Assembly (NCBI GenBank): GCA_016630955.3
Contig: CM049998.1
Span: forward strand, 1,054,001 to 1,118,000
Direction of reading: 5' to 3'
DNA length: 64,000 bases
Origin: Didymella arachidicola
Taxonomy: Eukaryota; Ascomycota; Dothideomycetes; Pleosporales; Didymellaceae
The notes beneath the pieces are model-generated. The model had not been told where the DNA came from, ran no database searches, and worked only from the letters and a program-made list of their open reading frames with translations. Position numbers and translations under genes: made by a program. Shown one piece after another: positions 55,855 through 64,000 of this stretch (position 1 is its first letter; every line of letters starts with the position of its first letter).

Positions 55855-56331
55855 CTAAAAATCAGTAACCCTCCCATTATAACTCCAATCCCCCCTCCCC
55901 TCGCCACTGCCCCACCTCAACGGCTCATTCTTCGGCCCCCCCACCTCACCCGTCTTCGGGTTAACATCGCCCTCGAACTCGGGCGGCGCGCCGCGTCGCA
56001 TATTGGGGTGGAATTCATCCCCCTTCTTGATGTCTTTGCCGGTTTCGAAGCGGATTTCTGGCTCGGAGGAGCTGGAGACAGAGGTGGAGGAAGAGTCGGG
56101 GGACTGGTTGATTTGCATGCGGATGTTGGGTGTGGAGGTGGGTTCGGGTTCGCGGGGCTGCGAGAAGGCGCCTGTGGATTGTTTCTGTAGCTTCTCAAAT
56201 AACTCCTGTTCTTCTCGTGGCAGGCGCGGGGGCGAGGGGCCGCCGAACGCGGTGCGTGGTGCGGCGGAGGTGGTGAATGCTGCGAAGCGGCGGGAGAGCT
56301 GGCGTGGCAGCTGGGTGGTTGGGCGGAGCAT
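55855..56331 (-). CDS. SDH8: Succinate dehydrogenase assembly factor 4, mitochondrial
   Basis: A 158-aa frame beginning with a mitochondrial presequence (MLRPTTQLPRQLSRRFAAFT) and ending with the conserved signature GGPKNEPLRWGSGEGRGDWS then YNGRVTDF, which is diagnostic of SDHAF4/Sdh8. This chaperone binds flavinylated Sdh1 before its assembly with Sdh2 and limits oxidant formation. The middle part is a low-complexity Ser/Pro/Glu linker that varies between species. No intron seen. Confidence 0.95.
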   Translation of the reverse strand: MLRPTTQLPRQLSRRFAAFTTSAAPRTAFGGPSPPRLPREEQELFEKLQKQSTGAFSQPREPEPTSTPNIRMQINQSPDSSSTSVSSSSEPEIRFETGKDIKKGDEFHPNMRRGAPPEFEGDVNPKTGEVGGPKNEPLRWGSGEGRGDWSYNGRVTDF

Positions 56332-57149
56332 AGTGTGTTTGCGATGGGGTTGACGCTTATGACGGTGAGAGGCTGTTTGTTGGATGTGGACACAAGGGTG
56401 GAAACTGGTGAGTGTATGAGGGTTTTAAGAGTTGAAGGCGAGGAACTGAGGTTCGAGAGTCAATGATGAGGCGATGAGCCAAGCACCTCAGTCGGCTACT
56501 TGGCTCGCACGACCAATCGGAGGCCTCGGGCGGCAACGGAGGTAGAGCGTCGATGGGAATCGACTGTGGTGACTTTCAAGATCTAGACAGCACGCCTCGT
56601 TTTTTATTTTACAACCCGTGCACATGGTACTAGTTCTGCAGAAGGAGAGTACGAAGAAGGCCCGTTTTCCACAAGGAATCACTAGGTAGCCAAACATCAA
56701 CTACCCCTCTCTTTTACACACGCTACAACAACACCCTATTTACCTACACTTGTAAGAAGAGCACCTGAGCTGACAGAGAATTAGGTCTGTTATAGTAACC
56801 CTACATGTAATTCTTTTTTCAAAAAAGCTTCCTTGTGTTCTAAAAAGTGTTGGTCTATGCATCTAGTCCACCCAACACATCGAATCCAATTTACAGAGGC
56901 ACCCATTAGCGTAGACTGTTGCTGACTCAGCACATAGTAGGAACGTGGTATAGTATCTCGGCTCATCACTGTCAAAAGTGAAGGAATTGTTGAAGACGAG
57001 TCACGAGATGAGACCAAAGACGAATTCATCGTGCTTGGACTGCGAGGGTAGGACAAGACATGAGTTTGCTTTTGAACTTCTCATCACCGCTCTGAAACTA
57101 GTAGTATACACGCTCCCATCTCACGCATCCATCCAGCTTTTGTCAGGAT
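56332..57149. other. Intergenic
   Basis: Upstream of the SDH assembly gene and downstream of RVB1. Nothing recognised. Confidence 0.45.
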
Positions 57150-58623
<1,474 letters not shown>

Positions 58624-59720
58624 CTGTCTCCGCAGCTTGCTGTCTTCCGTAACTGTGGGCGTCTGCTATCGCGGTATCCACACGCCAGTTGCAGTGTCTA
58701 GCGGGGCGATTGAGCTCGAACGTGTGCGCGGCGATTGAGTCGAAGTTGGTTGTGCGCGACGAATGGATCGGGCGCGTCTACTTAGCTAGGTTGAAGTTCG
58801 CGACTAGCGCCGTCAGCGGCAGCCCTGGCCATGGCGCCCCGGCCAGCGCTGGTCACCCGCCCATTATCCCCACTCCTGTCTGTATCTGCGCTGCTCGCAC
58901 CTTTCACACAAGATGGCCAGCCCGCCAGCCAGCCAACACGCTGTGGCCTTGCGTGCTGCGTCGTGCGTTGCAGTCCTGGTTCTGTTTCAAAGCCGCATAC
59001 TGTCTTGCACTATTTTCGAGGGTGAGGCGCCTGCTCCTCCTCCTCCTCGTCGTCATTTCCCCCTGTGCGGCCGTCGTACAAAGGGCCTCTGCATGAGCGA
59101 CGTACTCACGACAGCGGTGGGCGTGTAGTAAGACGCCCTGCACAGTGCAGCCAGCAGCGACTGACATCTGTGCAGGTCTCCACGCCTCACGTGCTGCGTG
59201 CCGTGTCCTGGCGAGCCCTCGCCGTGTTGCCTCCTCGACGGCCGCCCATTGCGGCCCTTCACAATTGTGCCTCTGCCAGCCAGGAAGACAACACACGACA
59301 CACGACACGTGAAAGCAGCGAGACACCAGCCTACACGTTATACACAGACACATGAGAAAGAGCTAGACTTGGCACGATTCCTTCTTCGCCCTGCCCAGTA
59401 CATCACCACACGACACGCCTCTGGCGACAGACAAGACATGAAGATACTGCTGGTATTCTGCGTCTACACGAACCATACTCGTACACCTCTGCCCGCCTCT
59501 CCCCGCTCCAAGCCGCCAAACCAATCCATGTTCCTCCGAAGCGAACCATCCAAATCCGTCACACTCGTAAAGTCGTTCGGTCGTTGTGTTCTGCGCAGCG
59601 CGCGGGAGAAGAGTACTGTACAGGCCATGTGTGTGGTACGTGTTGGCTGGGTCAGCGTCTCAACGAGGCTACAGAGGGCGAGGGAGAGAGGGCAATCTCC
59701 AGGGACAAGACATTCCAAGC
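58624..59720. other. 1.1-kb between RVB1 and the BET gene
   Basis: RVB1 promoter side and 3' region of the BET gene. Short frames with no domains. Nothing recognised. Confidence 0.45.
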
Positions 59721-62449
59721 CTACTCCTCTTCACTTTCGGAGCCGCTGTCATCGTCGCTGCTCTCGTCTTCATCGGCTGCTGCACACGTCGTCAGTACCG
59801 CATCATCAACTTCACCCACTGACAACATACCAGGCGGAGACTGGCTGCCACCGGACGCGCCGCCCTGGAACGACTGCAGCTTCTCTTGGATCTTGCGCAT
59901 GTTGTCCTCCTGCTCCGTCTTGCCCATGGGCTTGTTCTTCTTCGGCCTGCTCGCTGTCGTCTGCTTGTGCACCGCCCGCGGCGGCTCAAAGTCATCGTCA
60001 GCTACAGACGTCCCGCCCTTGGGGCCACGAAGCGATTTGATAAACCTCAACAGCTCACGCAGAGTCTCGTCATTGATCTCGTCCATATCGAGTTCCATCT
60101 CGTCGTCATTAACGTTTGCGAGGTGAGGGCATCCATTCCGGATAATCTGCACCGCCTTGCGCATGTCCGCATCCCCGAGCGTGCTGATGCCCTCGGAGAT
60201 GTCCTGCTTCTGCGCAAAGCTCAGAGGCGCCGCTGGCTTGGCCTTGGCCTTCGGCTTGCCGGGCTTCGCAGGAGGCGGCACCATCAGAGGCTTCTTCGGC
60301 TGCTTCGGTGCCGCTGCCTTGGCCTTGGTCTTCTTGCTCGCCGCCTTTGGCGATGCGCGCTTACCCGCCTTTTGAGCATTCAGCAGCTGCTGCGCCGTCT
60401 CATTGAGCGCCGCAATCTGCTGCTGGATGGCAAGGAACTGCGCCTGAGCCGCGTCCGTCTCCTCGTCTTCCTCTTCCTCCTCGTCTTCCTCGTCAGAGTA
60501 CATCTCAGGCGATTGCTCAGGAGCAGGTGCGTGCGTCGCCAGCCAAGTTTCCTTCTCGTCCCAGAACTGGTTGAACAAGTTCTCCATCTCGTGGCCCATT
60601 GCGTTCACCGCATCGCCCTCGGGGTTGAACTTGTAACAATTTTGAAAGACGAGCATGCAGTCTGCATGGAAGTCCTTGGCGCTCTGATACACTCCGTTCT
60701 TAAAGTTCTTCTCAATCGTCCCAAAGTCCATCGGCTTCTTGATGATTTTGAGGTACGACGGAATATTCAGAGCCACAGGATCTACAGGCACCACGAATGG
60801 GTACGTGATGGGCTCGTACTTGGGCTTCATGAGCTCGTTCAGAACGCTCTCGCAGAACTTCAGCTCCTGCTGGTACTTCTTCTTGCGAGGCTTGGCATTC
60901 AAGTAGGGCAAATCCTTCGACGGACGATGGATGTCTCGCTTAGGCCGATCATTCGCGCTAGTCGAGTCGCGTCTGATGATAGGCATGCCATCCTGTCCCA
61001 AAGGCCACGCCGCAGGAGGAGACGCTGCTGCGGCTGGCGATTTCACGGTAGGTGGGGCCGGCCTCGACGTCTGTTTTGGCTTTGGCGCCGCGCTCACAGA
61101 TGCCTTCTTGGCCTTTGCCGGTTTCGGCGGCTCATCTACACCACCCCTCGGCATCTTGCCCATCCCTTTCAGGAAATATGCCCGAAGGTTGTAGCCAGCT
61201 TGAGTGACTGGGTGCTGTTTGTTGTTGAACAGCTCACTGTTCTCGATCATCTGATCAAGGTCCTCCATGAATTCCTTCACGTAAGTGTACTTGTTCTCCT
61301 TCAGCTTGCCCTCCATCGTCGACAGGTCCATCGGCTTCGTTACAATCTGCGTGTACGTGGGGATGTTCAGCGCGATAGGATCGACCGGGTCCTTGAAAGC
61401 CAACGACACTTTGATCTTCTTGGTATTTCTTATACGCTCAAGCAAGAACTTGTTCTGCAACTGCGTCATGGGCGTCGTTGGCCACGGTTCGTAATCTGCC
61501 GCGCGGTGAACGCCCGACGGCTCCGACGAGATCACCGTAGCCACGCCCCTAGGGGTAGCTGTACCGTCGCCTCGTGGTGTGCTTGACCCGTTGGCTTGCA
61601 CAAGCTGCGCTGGGAGCTCCGACTTGATGTCTACCTGCGAGCTCGATACTTCCTCAGTCTTGGTGCGCTTTGCTTCAGGCGCAATCTCCTCATTGCCTTC
61701 CTCAAAGTCCTCACGTGGTCGCACCTTGCCGGACTGTGGCGCATCCTCCATTGTCTGATCTGCTGACTCTACTTTCGCAGGCGTGGTGGTTTCTGGCTGG
61801 ATGGAAAGCTCCTTCATCGGCTTCGTAGGCGGCGCGCTAGTGTCGGCGGGCGCGTCGGCGGGCGTATCGGTGGGCGCATCGGCGGTGGTGTCCATTGCGT
61901 CTACGGATGCTGGCTCAATGGAAGGCGCGACTTGAGTCTCAGGGACTTGCTGTGTGCTTTCGGTTGTTGCCTGAGACTCAGCTGGCGCTGTTGACGGCGC
62001 GGGTGCAGGGTCGTCGCGAACGTCTGAGATTGGCGCTTCGGTAGCTTCTGTTACCGACTGCGCAATCTCATCACCGAACAGTGAGCTGTTGTCTGTCTGA
62101 TCAGGCACAAACTGCGCAATGCCATCAATACCACTGGACACGTCTGTAATAGGGTGAACAGCGGGTTCTACTGCAGCCGGTGGTACGTCTGAAGCTGTGT
62201 GGTCACCGTTGGTGGTAGGTTTCGACACCTCGGTTGCGTTGGCATCGGTGCCGTTGACGGGCTCATCAAAGAGATCATCATGGATGCTGCACATACTAGT
62301 AAGTATGGCGTGCGGTAAGGCGCACGAAGGTAAAGTTGCACTCACCCATTGGGCTCGGAGTCGATCGCCATTGCGTCAGTCGGCGCAGGCGCGTCAGCCT
62401 TGGGGTCGAGGATGGGCTTGTCGAGGGTCGGTGATGTCATTACTGCCAT
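59721..62449 (-). CDS. BDF1: BET-family double-bromodomain protein (Bdf1-like)
   Basis: Reads acetylated histone H4 and supports TFIID/SWR1-dependent transcription in the nucleus. Exon 1 (62449-62346, MAVMTSPTLDKPILDPKADA) joins in frame to 62295-59721. The N-terminal 280 residues are low-complexity and acidic/Pro-rich. Bromodomain 1 has FKDPVDPIALNIPTYTQIVT and KPMDLSTMEGKLKENKYTYV, with the acetyl-lysine Asn in MIENSELFNNKQHPV. Bromodomain 2 has FVVPVDPVALNIPSYLKIIK and FQNCYKFNPEGDAVNAMGHE. The NET domain follows (LSFAQKQDISEGISTLGDA; DDEMELDMDEINDETLRELL). The tail ends in an acidic run. A 51-bp in-frame GTATGT...GTGCAG segment near 59834-59784 could be a last intron, so the length is 892 or 875 aa. 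Confidence 0.95.
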
Positions 62450-63613
62450 AAGGCCATGAAAGAGTGGAACGTAGATGCGCGCGGTAGATGGGAGCCGTTA
62501 CTCGATGGTGCAGGCTGGGGACGTTAGTAAGCGTGAGTGAACGCGCGCGCGACTTTCGGTGGTCGACGCGTAGTGATGACGTGTGCGTTAATGGGCGGGG
62601 AGCGATCCTGGGCGCGTCGGAAAAGTATTGTGGGGTTGAGTTGTTGTGGCTTGTCGCAAAGGTATGGCAAGCCAGGTAAGAGGGGCCCGTGGAGGGAATA
62701 TATGTTACGGAGGCCGAAACGCCTCACGTTGCACGTGACTTACCGGGAGGCGGCGGCGAGGTCAAAGAGCTGCGCGCGGAAACGGAACGGTGAGTCAGAC
62801 TATCGAGCGCGAGCAGCGCGAAGGCAGCGCCAGGTGTAATGTGCGCGGCGCGTACAGAGATGCAGTGAAGTCCCCGTGCAGCTGCGCGCCCTCGAACAGA
62901 GGTGCAACAACAACACAACGTCCGTGATGGAGCGCACGGATGGCGGTAGAGGTTGAGCACAGGCGTCAAGCAGCGGCGCTAGCAAGCTGCTGCAGGTTGA
63001 GGACGCGACGGCAATTTATCGCAACCTGGTCCGCAGCGCAAGGGCCTGGCTCCTGGTCGCGAACTGGGCCTGACAGCGATGCACTGATGGTGGTTGGTCG
63101 AGCGCGAGTCGTGGGCGGTGTTCGGAGGAGGCGCGCGTTGATTGGAGGCAGATCGGGAAGGACTTCAGCAACAAGAACGAGAAGACGAGGAGAGGGCGGC
63201 CCTCTGTTTAAGAAACTCCGATGCGTGCCAAGCGTGCCTTCCCCCTGAGCTGGCGCTAAGCCCAACTCGTCACGTGTCGTCGTTGCCCAAGTCGCTGCAC
63301 CGCCTGCGCCCGCGCCGCCCTTGCGCTGCATCTTGCAAAGACCGTGTCGTTACCTTGAGCACGCCGGGTTGCAGATGCTGCTTCATTATCAAGCCAGACC
63401 GAGCAGGGTGGAGGGTGGGATGGACCACGGTGCTGGCGACCCTACCTCGCTCAGGCTCGCTGCAGGCCACCATCCCTGCCGCCTGGCCCTAGCGGCAGCT
63501 CCACCAATTTTTTTTTCGGCTGCTGGTTGCACCATCTTGCGCTCTGCTTCAAGCAGCGACAACAGTCCTCGAACACTGCAGCCTCGCCACGTGCACTGCA
63601 CCAATCGCCCACC
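62450..63613. other. Divergent promoter region
   Basis: Lies between the BET gene and the next, opposite-facing gene. GC-rich, with chance frames only. Confidence 0.45.
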
Positions 63614-64000
63614 ATGCCCGCCGCCGTTTCCTCGCGCACGCCCAAGGCCAACAAGGCCGGCCGCGACACTGCACCGCCTGCCAAAAAGGCAAAGCTCGCC
63701 CAGTCGCCCGCCGCAACCCGCCAAAACGGCCTCAAGTCACTCCTCAAGGGTGGTGCAGCAAAGCCGACAGCACGACTGAACGGGTCCAAGAATGCGCGCA
63801 GCACAAAAGTCGACGAATCTGCCGCCGTTGTTGCCGGTGGCCAAGCCGGTCATGGTGACGTCGACATGGAGGATGCTGGAAAGGACGTGATTGAAATCAG
63901 CAGCGCCGAGGAAGAGAGCCACTACTCGAGCTCAGAAGACGAGAAGGATGACGCGGCACCGGCTGTCAACGGCGAGGGAGACGACGAGGACCGCCCCATG
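63614..64000 (+). CDS. Start of a basic/acidic nuclear or nucleolar protein (partial)
   Basis: From ATG at 63614 (context ACCATGCC) the frame is open to the window edge, 129 codons. It begins MPAAVSSRTPKANKAGRDTA, with PAKKAKLAQ, a likely nuclear-localisation stretch, and continues into acidic runs (DVIEISSAEEESHYSSSEDE and NGEGDDEDRPM). This composition is typical of nucleolar ribosome-biogenesis factors of the Utp class; Utp5/WDR43 is one possibility, but the domains lie beyond the window, so no name is given. The 3' end is missing. Confidence 0.6.
   Translation, partial: MPAAVSSRTPKANKAGRDTAPPAKKAKLAQSPAATRQNGLKSLLKGGAAKPTARLNGSKNARSTKVDESAAVVAGGQAGHGDVDMEDAGKDVIEISSAEEESHYSSSEDEKDDAAPAVNGEGDDEDRPM

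Noticed and set aside
59886..61586. 566-codon plus-strand frame
   Set aside because: Antisense to the BET bromodomain gene; Arg/Leu-rich shadow without domains.

Overview
The window is nuclear DNA of a filamentous ascomycete. The evidence is short (about 46-105 bp) GT-AG introns with CTAAC/CTGAC-like branch sites, typical fungal housekeeping genes, secreted carbohydrate-active enzymes, Fot1/pogo-type DNA transposons and AT-rich repeats whose changes look like repeat-induced point mutation (RIP). The gene mix and transposon types best fit a Dothideomycete of the Pleosporales (Parastagonospora/Phaeosphaeria-like); this placement is inference, not a database result.

Region by region: (1) 0.7-7.6 kb is housekeeping: V-ATPase subunit B, a small membrane protein and cytosolic leucyl-tRNA synthetase. 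(2) 8-21.5 kb is accessory: a 624-bp deleted transposon with perfect 70-bp inverted repeats next to a cytochrome P450, a secreted GH43 glycosidase, a small membrane protein, an epoxide hydrolase tail-to-tail with a heme-thiolate peroxidase, a broken beta-propeller gene and a conserved hypothetical. (3) 22.7-29.7 kb is compact housekeeping: a hypothetical gene, AP-3 sigma, frataxin, DPH3, SEC6 and a GPI-anchor-type wall protein. (4) 31-39.7 kb holds a hypothetical gene, a secreted SMP-30-like lactonase, a four-deep nest of TA-flanked inverted-repeat transposons with an intact Fot1/pogo-like transposase at the core (34.0-37.3 kb), and a seven-helix membrane protein. (5) 39.7-49 kb is gene-poor, with a zinc-finger microprotein, mitochondrial ribosomal protein L33 and a small conserved protein. 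(6) 49-55.5 kb has a secreted carboxylesterase and a second nest, a Mutator-like element (9-bp target duplication, RIP-inactivated transposase) inside a TA-flanked element. (7) 55.8-64 kb is housekeeping again: SDH assembly factor 4, RuvB-like helicase RVB1, a BET double-bromodomain protein and the start of an acidic nuclear/nucleolar protein.

Many entries were rebuilt by joining exons across splice sites; all joins keep the reading frame, and the product lengths of VMA2 (517 aa) and RVB1 (458 aa) match their families. No CRISPR array, rRNA or convincing tRNA was seen. The most unusual feature is the 34.0-37.3 kb stack: four mutually nested elements, all at TA sites, with the left arms strongly RIP-like and the right arms far less so, around an undamaged transposase gene.
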